A stretch of DNA of 15,844 nt from Flavobacteriaceae bacterium (GTDB taxonomy: Bacteria; Bacteroidota; Bacteroidia; Flavobacteriales; Flavobacteriaceae): NCBI GenBank assembly GCA_002693605.1, contig NZQO01000015.1:1-15844 (forward strand). Direction: 5' to 3'. The stretch's first letter is position 1. Each line of letters begins with the position of its first letter. Of the stretch, positions 7,538-14,148 are shown piece by piece. The notes beneath the pieces were generated by a model. That model was not told the origin of the DNA and made no database searches. It saw nothing but the letters and a program-made list of their open reading frames with translations. The position numbers were made by a program, and so were the translations under genes.

Positions 7538-7547
7538 TAAACCGTTT

Positions 7548-7578
7548 TTTCAGAAATTGAAACTGTTACTTAATTTTA
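7548..7578 (+). promoter_or_regulatory. Predicted promoter of the 2TM-response regulator operon
   Basis: TAATTTTA at 7571-7578 matches TAnnTTTG except for the last base and starts exactly 33 nt after the second repeat of site C. The -33 position (7548-7551, TTTC, in a T-run) is close to TTTG, with a 19-nt spacer. It lies 34 nt before the ATG at 7605. Confidence 0.5.
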
Positions 7579-7604
7579 CTTCAGAAACCTTAAAAACCTA
7601 GAAA

Positions 7605-7889
7605 ATGAGAAACGATAACCAACCACAGGAAAGACTGGAACGCGCCAAGCAATATGTTGAAAAAATTAAGGGGTTTTACACCCATTTGTTCATTTACTTG
7701 CTGATAGTTCCGCTATTGATATGGCTTAACGTGACGTCCAATACAAATTTTCCCTGGGCATTGTTCCCAGTTTTGGGTTGGGGCCTAGGGATCTTGGGCC
7801 ACGCCTCGGAAGTAGGCGCCGTCAACTTTTTCTTCGGAAAGGAATGGGAGGCCAGAAAGATCAAAGAATATATGGACAATCAGCTATAA
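7605..7889 (+). CDS. 2TM domain protein 1
   Basis: 94 residues, a bare 2TM domain. An amphipathic basic helix (RLERAKQYVEKIKGFY, 9-24) is followed by membrane helix 1 (about 25-43), a TNFPWALFP turn, membrane helix 2 (about 50-68), and a cytoplasmic tail with FFGKEWEARKIKEYM. It is the closest relative in the window to the C-terminal domain of the kinase (about 55 of 83 aligned positions identical by eye). Molecular function is unknown. It is the first gene of the operon behind LytTR site C and may interact with the kinase through matching domains (inference). Confidence 0.9.
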   Translation: MRNDNQPQERLERAKQYVEKIKGFYTHLFIYLLIVPLLIWLNVTSNTNFPWALFPVLGWGLGILGHASEVGAVNFFFGKEWEARKIKEYMDNQL

Positions 7890-7930
7890 GCAAGTTTCTA
7901 CGGAATATATAAATAAAACACTAAGGAATT

Positions 7931-8242
7931 ATGAAACCGGAACACGAAAACAGCAATAGATACCTACGCGCTAAGGAGCGAGTAGAGCATATTAAGAAGT
8001 TCTACACCAGCGTAATGATGTACGTTATTTTCATCGGCTTTTTGGCAGCATTGAATTACTATACCAACCAATGGAGCTATATGTGGTTTTTATGGGCGGC
8101 GTTTGGCTGGGGTGTTGGTCTGTTTTTTCAAGCTGCGAAGGCCTTCGACTGGAATCCATTTTTGGGCCGTAGCTGGGAGGAGCGAAAGATGCGTGAATTC
8201 TTGGAAAAAGAGGAAGATACCAAGTCCGGAAAATGGAGCTAA
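7931..8242 (+). CDS. 2TM domain protein 2
   Basis: 103 residues. It shows the same layout: YLRAKERVEHIKKFY (11-25), two membrane helices (about 28-46 and 53-72), then WNPFLGRSWEERKMREFLEKEE. The first helix and the loop have diverged more than in the first copy. It lies 41 nt after the preceding gene and ends 11 nt before the ATG of the next, in one operon. No catalytic residues are apparent. Confidence 0.9.
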   Translation: MKPEHENSNRYLRAKERVEHIKKFYTSVMMYVIFIGFLAALNYYTNQWSYMWFLWAAFGWGVGLFFQAAKAFDWNPFLGRSWEERKMREFLEKEEDTKSGKWS

Positions 8243-8253
8243 CATTACAAATT

Positions 8254-8574
8254 ATGGAAACTCGAGATGAAAGTAAATTTTGGAATGCCCGCAAAAAAGT
8301 AGGGCAACTACGGGGATTTTACGTCCATTTGGCATGGTACGTAGGCATTAGCCTCCTGTTAATCGGTTCACGAATATATTACATGGTAACCGCGGTGCCC
8401 GCACCTACCAACATGGAATTTCAAAATTGGCTAGACTGGAATATCTTCCTGCTGCCCGTAATTTGGGGAATTGCCGTGGCAATTCACGCCCAGCGGGTAT
8501 TCAGTCTGAAATGGAATCCGTTGGCGCGTTGGGAAAAGCGTAAGTTGCGGGAAATTATGGAATCTGAAGAATAA
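8254..8574 (+). CDS. 2TM domain protein 3
   Basis: 106 residues. I chose the ATG at 8254, not the upstream in-frame ATG at 8233: the upstream one overlaps the previous gene by 10 nt, while 8254 puts the conserved ARKKV motif about 12 residues from the start, as in the sister proteins. Features: FWNARKKVGQLRGFY, two membrane helices separated by a longer loop (about residues 43-62, PAPTNMEFQNW), then WNPLARWEKRKLREIMESEE. It is the most divergent of the four, and the tail reads ARWEKRK where the others have G-x-x-W-E-x-R-K. Confidence 0.85.
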   Translation: METRDESKFWNARKKVGQLRGFYVHLAWYVGISLLLIGSRIYYMVTAVPAPTNMEFQNWLDWNIFLLPVIWGIAVAIHAQRVFSLKWNPLARWEKRKLREIMESEE

Positions 8575-8589
8575 AATGAAGATAGTATT

Positions 8590-8946
8590 ATGGACACCCC
8601 ATCATCAAAATACGAGAAGGCTAAAAAAAGGGTAGAAGAGATCAAGGGGTTCTACACGCACCTTGCGGTGTACCTAATAATAAATGTATTACTGTTGCTA
8701 TTCAATTTGGGGGTGTTCCAAAATGGGTGGATCAATCTGCACATTCCGAGCTGGTCATTGTTTACCACACCTTTCTTTTGGGGCATTGGTTTGCTAGGCC
8801 ACGGCCTTTATGTATTTGGCGGCGGTATACGATTTTATAAGAATTGGGAAGAACGAAAATTAAGGCAGTTTATGGAAGAGGAGGAGAGCGCCTTGAATCA
8901 CACCGTTACCCAGTCCAATGAGAAAACGGATATCGGCAAGGGATAA
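8590..8946 (+). CDS. 2TM domain protein 4
   Basis: 118 residues, with the family plan: YEKAKKRVEEIKGFYTHL (8-25), two membrane helices (about 24-42 and 55-75) and FYKNWEERKLRQFMEEEE. It carries an additional polar tail of about 17 residues. It lies 15 nt after the third copy and is followed by 71 nt before the response regulator, the largest gap in this operon. No separate LytTR repeat pair is visible in that gap. Confidence 0.9.
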   Translation: MDTPSSKYEKAKKRVEEIKGFYTHLAVYLIINVLLLLFNLGVFQNGWINLHIPSWSLFTTPFFWGIGLLGHGLYVFGGGIRFYKNWEERKLRQFMEEEESALNHTVTQSNEKTDIGKG

Positions 8947-9017
8947 ACTTCTGTCTATATTGCGAAAAATACCATAGTAAAATTCAATATTCAACATAAC
9001 CTACCAAAAAGTTTAAT

Positions 9018-9773
9018 ATGAACGTTCTCATTATTGAAGACGAAAAACCTTCGGCCCGCCGATTGCAGCGCATGCTGGAAAAGTTGGACGTTTCGGTCCA
9101 CCAAATGTTACACAGCGTAGAGGATGCCATACATTGGTTTACCAACAATGTGCACCCCGATTTGATTTTTCTGGACATTCAACTAAGCGACGGACTTTCC
9201 TTCGAAATTTTCGAGGAAGTAACCATCAAGAGCGCAATTATCTTTACAACCGCCTTCGACGAGTACGCGCTACAGGCGTTTAAACTGAACAGTATAGATT
9301 ACCTACTGAAACCGATTGACGAAGACGAGCTGAAGGCGGCAGTGGAGAAATATAGGGAGCTAAAACCAAATCAGCAGAACGTTCAGCTTAATTTCGATGA
9401 TATTAGAAAATTGCTGGTAAATCCCGTAGAGCGCGAGTACAAGAAACGTTTTACCACGAAAATTGGGCAGCATATCAAGATGATTCCGGTAGATGAGATA
9501 GAATGTTTCTACTCGGAAAACAAAGGAACCTATGCCCACACGGTCGAGGGACGGAATTACCTGCTCGACACCACGCTGGAACAGCTGGAGGACGAGCTGG
9601 AACCATCGGTTTTTTTCCGCGTTAACCGTACCTTCATCGTTTGTATCCATTCCATTAAGGATATAATAGCGTATTCCAATTCTAGGTTAAAGGTGGTGCT
9701 GAAGGATTATTCTTCGCAGGAAGTGATCGTGGCGCGCGAGCGCGTACGGGATTTTAAACTTTGGTTGGAATAA
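9018..9773 (+). CDS. LytTR-family response regulator
   Basis: 251 residues. A receiver domain (1-120) has the acidic pair E7/D8, phospho-acceptor D53 in LIFLDIQLSDG, T78 in IIFTTAFDEYA and K98 in YLLKPI, so all switch residues are present. The C-terminal LytTR DNA-binding domain (about 143-251) has HIKMIPVDEIECFYSENKGT, the LDTTLEQLEDEL helix and FFRVNRTFIV. It should be phosphorylated by the kinase encoded at 6171-7505 and bind direct repeats of the type found at sites A, B and C. Site C precedes its own operon, so a positive feedback loop is predicted. It converges on the next gene with 2 nt between the two stop codons. Confidence 0.94.
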   Translation: MNVLIIEDEKPSARRLQRMLEKLDVSVHQMLHSVEDAIHWFTNNVHPDLIFLDIQLSDGLSFEIFEEVTIKSAIIFTTAFDEYALQAFKLNSIDYLLKPIDEDELKAAVEKYRELKPNQQNVQLNFDDIRKLLVNPVEREYKKRFTTKIGQHIKMIPVDEIECFYSENKGTYAHTVEGRNYLLDTTLEQLEDELEPSVFFRVNRTFIVCIHSIKDIIAYSNSRLKVVLKDYSSQEVIVARERVRDFKLWLE

Positions 9774-9775
9774 TT

Positions 9776-11002
9776 TTACGAAGGCAGATTCTTACCCTTA
9801 CGCTCAATCCTGTTTTCGTTAAACGCAGAGGGCAACATCCTCGGAATGAATTTTACCAGCAGCGGTAGAAGTACTCCACCCCCGGGCAATAAGAATATTG
9901 TGAGCGAGGGGATGGTCTTGCAAATGTCCAGCAACTGTTCCTTTACCTTATACTTTTCCCCCACCGTCAAATCGCGCACCGTGCTTTGTCCCAACAATAT
10001 CATTAACTCGCCGCTCTCCGCTAGCTCCTTGATCAACCGTTTTCGGTTTCTCAAGATAAGGAGCTTTACCGTTGCCGCAGATTGCTTGTAGAACAATTTC
10101 ACCGGATGCGTATACTCAAAGAGCGAAATTGCGCTACCGTGCCTCTCCGCAAAAGAGCCTAGATCCGATATGGCCTGTTGCACGGCGCCGGTTGGAAGGT
10201 CTAATTGCTTGGTAAGCTGTTCCAGAAATTTATATTCAGCTTCATCCATTTCATAATCGTCCCATATGGCAAGGCAACTTAAGTCTAAAAGGTAATGGGC
10301 ATATAATGTGCCGGCATCCTTGGTATTTGGCATAAGATGGTGCGAATCATTCTGACCAGTTTCCTGCTGTTTGTTCAAAAATGCGGCAGACGATTCAAAC
10401 AGTTCCAACAATAACAAGTCGTATTTATTCTTGCGTTTTTTTGAACGAAGTGCCGCAAAGGTTGTTGCCATTACGGTGCTTTCCAGTTGCTTGGCATACT
10501 CCTTAACCATTTCGCCACCGGCTAGCCAATAGGTGTAGGTCTGTAGGTCTATATAGAGGAGCGAGTACGTTAACAGCGAGACATAGTTCTTTTTCAGGAC
10601 CTTGCTCGATTCCTGAAGCCGGGCTGCCAAGATTGCCTCAAGCTGGGAATAGGTGTTCCCCCCGGGCGTAATCTTGCTTAGGAAATTGAGCTTTCCCTTG
10701 CCTAATAGGGCATAGAAGGAAAGGATCGACGCGCTAGCCTTTTTGAAAGACGGATTACCAGTAGCGGTCATATGGGTGTGGAACAAGGAATATAGCAAGG
10801 TTGCCTTGGTACTTTCTTCCCGGGTAAGATCGAATTTCTTTTCTGAAATTTCAATCGGAAGCCCTACCGACAATCCGAAAATAAATCCGTTTCGCTTTAA
10901 TTCGGTGTACAACTGTAACGTAGTGGGCCACTCCATATTTGCGTCTTGGTCTTCAAGATAACTCACGAATTTTGGAATCCAGCCGCTCGCCGATGGGTTC
11001 AT
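9776..11002 (-). CDS. LETM1-related protein (biofilm-associated type)
   Basis: 408 residues, mostly helical, without a signal peptide. Residues 243-270 (AIWDDYEMDEAEYKFLEQLTKQL) resemble a TerB-like helical motif. Residues about 330-398 match the LETM1-like domain: LTVGEKYKVKEQLLDICKTIP, then FLLPGGGVLLPLL and PSAFNENR. Flavobacterial proteins with this layout are annotated as LETM1-related biofilm-associated proteins. Mitochondrial LETM1 is an inner-membrane protein linked to ion homeostasis, but I see only one weak hydrophobic stretch here (about 366-392), so bacterial function is open. It is a single gene, tail to tail with the response regulator and divergent from the DUF4331 gene. Confidence 0.8.
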   Translation of the reverse strand: MNPSASGWIPKFVSYLEDQDANMEWPTTLQLYTELKRNGFIFGLSVGLPIEISEKKFDLTREESTKATLLYSLFHTHMTATGNPSFKKASASILSFYALLGKGKLNFLSKITPGGNTYSQLEAILAARLQESSKVLKKNYVSLLTYSLLYIDLQTYTYWLAGGEMVKEYAKQLESTVMATTFAALRSKKRKNKYDLLLLELFESSAAFLNKQQETGQNDSHHLMPNTKDAGTLYAHYLLDLSCLAIWDDYEMDEAEYKFLEQLTKQLDLPTGAVQQAISDLGSFAERHGSAISLFEYTHPVKLFYKQSAATVKLLILRNRKRLIKELAESGELMILLGQSTVRDLTVGEKYKVKEQLLDICKTIPSLTIFLLPGGGVLLPLLVKFIPRMLPSAFNENRIERKGKNLPS

Positions 11003-11042
11003 TTTAACTTGAATTAAGAGTTTTATTGTGCCTTTAACAAGG

Positions 11043-11081
11043 GATTAACCAGCGGCCAAATTAGATTAACATAAGATTAAC
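11043..11081 (+). repeat. Three GATTAAC repeats upstream of the DUF4331 gene
   Basis: GATTAAC occurs at 11043-11049, 11064-11070 and 11075-11081. The spacings are 21 bp and 11 bp, about two turns and one turn of the helix, so all three face the same side of the DNA. They lie in the divergent region between 11002 and 11164. This is a candidate operator for an unknown regulator; read on the opposite strand they do not fit the LytTR consensus well. Confidence 0.45.
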
Positions 11082-11163
11082 GCCCTGCCCAAAACCTCCA
11101 ACGTACTTTAGTCGTAAATAATGGTGACAAAGTAAAACATTTAATAAATAACAATTAAAAATT

Positions 11164-11874
11164 ATGAAAAAAACAAAAATTATTGCAGCCATCGGCGGAG
11201 TTTGCGTAGCGGCACTTTCAGTGTTTCTAATCGCTGCCGACCACATCGATGCGCCGGCGGTTGCCGGAACGACTTCCGACATTGCCGACCTTTACGCCTT
11301 TGAGGGTGATGACCCAGACAACACCGTGTTTATAGCCACACTGCAAGGACCGCTAGAGCCGGGGACCGTTACCCAGAATGCCACCTTTGATGAGGATGTT
11401 ATGATTGAATTTAATATCGATAACACCGGCGATTTTAAAGAAGATTTAGTGATTCAGGCCGTAAAGCGAGGTGATTCTATGTACTTCTTTGGCCCTGCCC
11501 AACCAGCACAACAAGGATTGAGCAGTACCGTAGCCACGTTCGCACAACGCAATAGCGTGAAAATCTCGGCCGTGGGCGAAACTGAAGTAGCGACCAATAA
11601 CGGAATGACTTTCTTTGCCGGACCTAGAAGAGATGCCTTCTTCTTCGATTTCAACCGTTTTAACAAGGTAATTGCCGGTGAGGTTGCTCCAGAGGGCTTT
11701 TTGCCACAAGGACAGGCCGAAGATTTCTTCGACACTCTCAACGTTCTGGCCATCGCTGTTGAAGTACCCAACTCACTTTTAGGTACGGCCCCCGCACACG
11801 TAGCCGGGAGCGTAGGCATCAACGGTTTGCCACCCTCCTATAATGTATGGGTATCAGCCAAGAGAAAGCAATAA
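11164..11874 (+). CDS. DUF4331 family protein, N-terminal half type, exported
   Basis: 236 residues. The hydrophobic N-terminus (4-25) is a signal peptide or anchor ending near LIAA; the mature protein would begin close to DHIDAPA. DUF4331 landmarks: H27-I-D-A-P31 (compare the SSHREAP start of the family), DIADLYAFEG (39-48), FNIDNTGD (83-90) and GPRRDAFFFDF (153-163), then the LAIAVEVP strand (195-202). Full-length family members carry a second half that is missing here and is found in the next gene. The polypeptide is closed by a normal stop and shows no sign of frameshift. Function is unknown; the location is probably periplasmic. Confidence 0.85.
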   Translation: MKKTKIIAAIGGVCVAALSVFLIAADHIDAPAVAGTTSDIADLYAFEGDDPDNTVFIATLQGPLEPGTVTQNATFDEDVMIEFNIDNTGDFKEDLVIQAVKRGDSMYFFGPAQPAQQGLSSTVATFAQRNSVKISAVGETEVATNNGMTFFAGPRRDAFFFDFNRFNKVIAGEVAPEGFLPQGQAEDFFDTLNVLAIAVEVPNSLLGTAPAHVAGSVGINGLPPSYNVWVSAKRKQ

Positions 11875-11900
11875 ACTATCAACACTAAAATTTGAATACA

Positions 11901-12587
11901 ATGAAACTATATAAACTATCAGTATTTTTTGTCGCCATTTGTACATCGCTATTATTCGTACAATGTAGTGATGACGACGATAACGTTATCGTTAACGCAA
12001 CGTGTAACGACGGAATCCAGAACGGCGACGAGTCGGGTGTGGATTGCGGCGGAAGCGATTGTGGGCCCTGCGAAACCGCCTTCACTGGAACGTATGTCCA
12101 GGAAGACATCATGGGCCGCCCAGGAATAAATACCGTTTTTAGCGGAACCGATCAATTGAAGAACAATTTTAATACCACGACCGTTTCTGGCCGTGCCGAT
12201 TTTCAGGATGATTTTGAAAGTCGCTTAGAATTTTACCATGACGTATATGCACAGGCCCTGGGTCTAGACCCTAACGATGTGAATTACGAAACAAACATCT
12301 TAGGTCTCGATGCCCCTACCTTTACCACCGTATTGGCACAGTTCGATGCCCTTCAGGTAGCACCCAATGCAACCACATCCTATTTCGTGCCCGGAGGGGT
12401 AGCCCTTACCGGTAGAACGTTGACAGATGATGTTATAGACGTATCGCTCACCCTTATGTTCGGTGGTAGCGACGGTATGCGCTTTAACGGCCAAAATGGA
12501 TTACCGTTATTAATTACAGATAACGTAGGCTTCGGCGATCGCGAGGTACAGCCATTCCCGTACCTAGAGGCACCGTTAACACAATAA
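11901..12587 (+). CDS. Lipoprotein carrying the C-terminal half of DUF4331
   Basis: 228 residues from the ATG at 11901; an in-frame TTG at 11892 is less likely because the ATG directly starts a normal lipoprotein signal peptide. The lipobox is LFVQC (C22), followed by S-D-D-D-D. A Cys-rich segment follows (C35, C49, C54, C57; DGIQNGDESGVDCGG), a motif common in Bacteroidota and myxobacterial surface proteins. From residue 72 the sequence matches the second half of DUF4331: GRPGINTVF, DFQDDFESRLEFYHDVYA, LTDDVIDVSLTLMFGG, and the terminal PFPYLEAPL. It lies 26 nt downstream of the N-terminal-half gene. The two products probably form one functional unit. Confidence 0.82.
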   Translation: MKLYKLSVFFVAICTSLLFVQCSDDDDNVIVNATCNDGIQNGDESGVDCGGSDCGPCETAFTGTYVQEDIMGRPGINTVFSGTDQLKNNFNTTTVSGRADFQDDFESRLEFYHDVYAQALGLDPNDVNYETNILGLDAPTFTTVLAQFDALQVAPNATTSYFVPGGVALTGRTLTDDVIDVSLTLMFGGSDGMRFNGQNGLPLLITDNVGFGDREVQPFPYLEAPLTQ

Positions 12588-12606
12588 TTATATTGAAATG
12601 AAAGAT

Positions 12607-12634
12607 AGAAAAGAGCAAGCGATTGCTCTTTTCT
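12607..12634 (+). terminator. Rho-independent terminator after the DUF4331 pair
   Basis: A perfect 12-bp stem (12607-12618 pairs with 12623-12634) with a GCGA tetraloop. The 3' arm runs TTGCTCTTTTCT and is followed by TGTATA. It lies 19 nt after the stop codon of the lipoprotein gene and separates it from the TPR gene. Confidence 0.85.
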
Positions 12635-12647
12635 TGTATATAGGTTT

Positions 12648-12660
12648 CTGAAAATTTCAG
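12648..12660. promoter_or_regulatory. Small palindrome upstream of the TPR lipoprotein gene
   Basis: CTGAAAATTTCAG is a 13-nt palindrome with one central base, 27 nt before the ATG at 12688. TAGGTTTC at 12641-12648 is one mismatch from the -7 consensus and touches it. Either could take part in initiation or control; evidence is positional only. Confidence 0.3.
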
Positions 12661-12687
12661 TATCCAATAACCAAAAGTAAATTTATA

Positions 12688-13968
12688 ATGAAGACAACAT
12701 CGATAATCATTCTATTTCTGGCGTTTGTGGCCTGTAGCGAACCTACGCCCGAGAAAATAACCAACCCAGAAGAGTATAATACCTACCTTCTCAGTTCAAA
12801 TACCACCACCTTTGATGAAGCTGTATCCAAAAAGGATTTTTGGAACAAGCGATTGGCAGCCGATAGCAGCGGCGTTGGCGATTTAGGTCCGCTGGCCGCT
12901 GCCTACGCGCAATTGTTTGAAACCACTGGAAACGTGGAGCATTTACGAAATGCCGAAAAACTGTACCGTAAGGCAATGGATATTTCCGCCAATAATAAGG
13001 ACAGCTATGCCCGTGCCTTGGCGCACAACCTAATATCACAGCATCGTTTCAAGGAGGCAAAAACCATTCTGGAAGAATCTTACGGGGGAGTTTCAAATAA
13101 ACACGAAACGGAGCTTATGCTATTCGATATCGCTATGGAATTGGGCGAATACGATGCCGCCTATCGGTATTTGGGCAAGGTCAAGAACAACAGCGATTAC
13201 CACTACCTAATTCGCGCCGCAAAATGGAGCGATTATAAGGGCGATCTTGACAACGCGATCAAAAATATGGAAAAGGCAAAGGAAATTGCCGAATCGCGCA
13301 ACAGCACTCCCTTAAAAATATGGACATATAGCAATTTGGGTGACTACTATGGGCACGCGGGCCGAATAGAAGAATCCTATAACCACTATCTGAAAACATT
13401 GGAACTTCAGCCAGACAACGCCTATGCAAAGAAGGGAATTGCGTGGATAGCCTACTCCCGTGAAAACAACCCCGAGGAAGCCAACCGAATTTTAGATTCG
13501 GTAATGCGCACCCATAAGGTTCCCGATTACTATTTGCTAAAGGCAGAACTAGCCCAACACCAGGGCGCCGAAAGTGAAGTAGTAGCCAACGAACAAAAAT
13601 TTATCAGTGCAGTTGATAATGAAAGTTACGGCCCTATGTATAACGCCTATTTAATAGAATATTTTGCAGAGACAGACCCAGATAGGGCCTTGCAGTTGGC
13701 ACGGGAAGAGGTCGCCAACAGGGCGACGCCCGAAACGTACCACCTGCTTGCACTTGCACAGTTAAAGGCAGATCGTGAGATGGAGGCCTTAAAAACCATT
13801 GAGGAGCACGTGGTGGGAAAAACCTTCGAGCCTATGGCGCAATACCATACCGCACTCGTTTACAAGGCCAACGGTATGGAAGATAAAGTTGCAGAACTAA
13901 AGCAAGAACTTGAGGAGGCTTCGTACGAGCTCGGACCCGTACTTTCAAAAAAAATTGAAAAATTATAG
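12688..13968 (+). CDS. TPR-repeat lipoprotein
   Basis: 426 residues. The lipobox FVAC puts the lipidated cysteine at C16, after a short hydrophobic signal. TPR-type helices run through the protein, clearest at about 66-100 (AYAQLFETTGNVEHLRNAEKLYRKAMDIS), 105-130, 170-200, 211-245 (SNLGDYYGHAGRIEESYNHYLKTLEL) and 350-410. It has no catalytic motif. Such proteins usually act as envelope scaffolds. The terminator at 12607 separates it from the DUF4331 pair, yet it faces the same way and is probably related in function; this is context only. Confidence 0.87.
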   Translation: MKTTSIIILFLAFVACSEPTPEKITNPEEYNTYLLSSNTTTFDEAVSKKDFWNKRLAADSSGVGDLGPLAAAYAQLFETTGNVEHLRNAEKLYRKAMDISANNKDSYARALAHNLISQHRFKEAKTILEESYGGVSNKHETELMLFDIAMELGEYDAAYRYLGKVKNNSDYHYLIRAAKWSDYKGDLDNAIKNMEKAKEIAESRNSTPLKIWTYSNLGDYYGHAGRIEESYNHYLKTLELQPDNAYAKKGIAWIAYSRENNPEEANRILDSVMRTHKVPDYYLLKAELAQHQGAESEVVANEQKFISAVDNESYGPMYNAYLIEYFAETDPDRALQLAREEVANRATPETYHLLALAQLKADREMEALKTIEEHVVGKTFEPMAQYHTALVYKANGMEDKVAELKQELEEASYELGPVLSKKIEKL

Positions 13969-13992
13969 CTGTTTGGAAATCCGAACAACGCT

Positions 13993-14069
13993 CGGCTTCG
14001 TATATGTATGTGAAAGGTTGGTTATCTATCGGTAATGATAGGTACTATAACTGGCGAAGCCGGTTTTTT
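13993..14069 (+). terminator. Terminator of the TPR gene, within a larger structured 3' region
   Basis: A 7-bp hairpin (14049-14055 with 14059-14065, one G-U pair, GAA loop) runs into a T-tract to 14069. CGAAGCCG (14055-14062) can alternatively pair with CGGCTTCG at 13993-14000, which would enclose two smaller stems: GTTAT/ATAAC (14021-14025 with 14047-14051) and CTATC/GATAG (14026-14030 with 14037-14041). The short hairpin is a plausible terminator; the alternative fold is a hypothesis. Confidence 0.6.
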
Positions 14070-14089
14070 CAGAGTTTTTTTGTTAGTTG

Positions 14090-14115
14090 AAGCGCCCTCG
14101 AAAGGGGGCGCTTTT
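14090..14115 (+). terminator. Second, GC-rich terminator hairpin between convergent genes
   Basis: A 10-bp stem (14090-14099 with 14104-14113, one G-U pair) with a GAAA tetraloop, ending in TTTT on the plus strand (14112-14115). Read on the minus strand the tail is CTTC, so it would be weaker in that direction, although it lies 33 nt past the anti-sigma stop codon and may act on both transcripts. Confidence 0.75.
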
Positions 14116-14148
14116 AATTTATGTAGTTACTCAAATTTAAAATATTTT

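Noticed and set aside
8233..8253. Upstream ATG for the third 2TM gene, adding seven residues
   Set aside because: It overlaps the preceding gene and would lengthen the N-terminus beyond that of the sister proteins; the ATG at 8254 fits the family better.
11043..11081. GATTAAC repeats read as reverse-strand LytTR sites
   Set aside because: Only the middle copy comes close to the consensus (one mismatch); the other two fail at two or three of the positions before GTT, and the order and spacing differ from sites A to C.
11892..11900. TTG start for the DUF4331 lipoprotein
   Set aside because: The ATG at 11901 begins a standard lipoprotein signal peptide directly; TTG starts are rare and not needed here.
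12607..12634. Operator palindrome instead of a terminator
   Set aside because: The perfect 12-bp stem with a GNRA-type loop, U-rich 3' arm and location just past a stop codon fits a terminator better.
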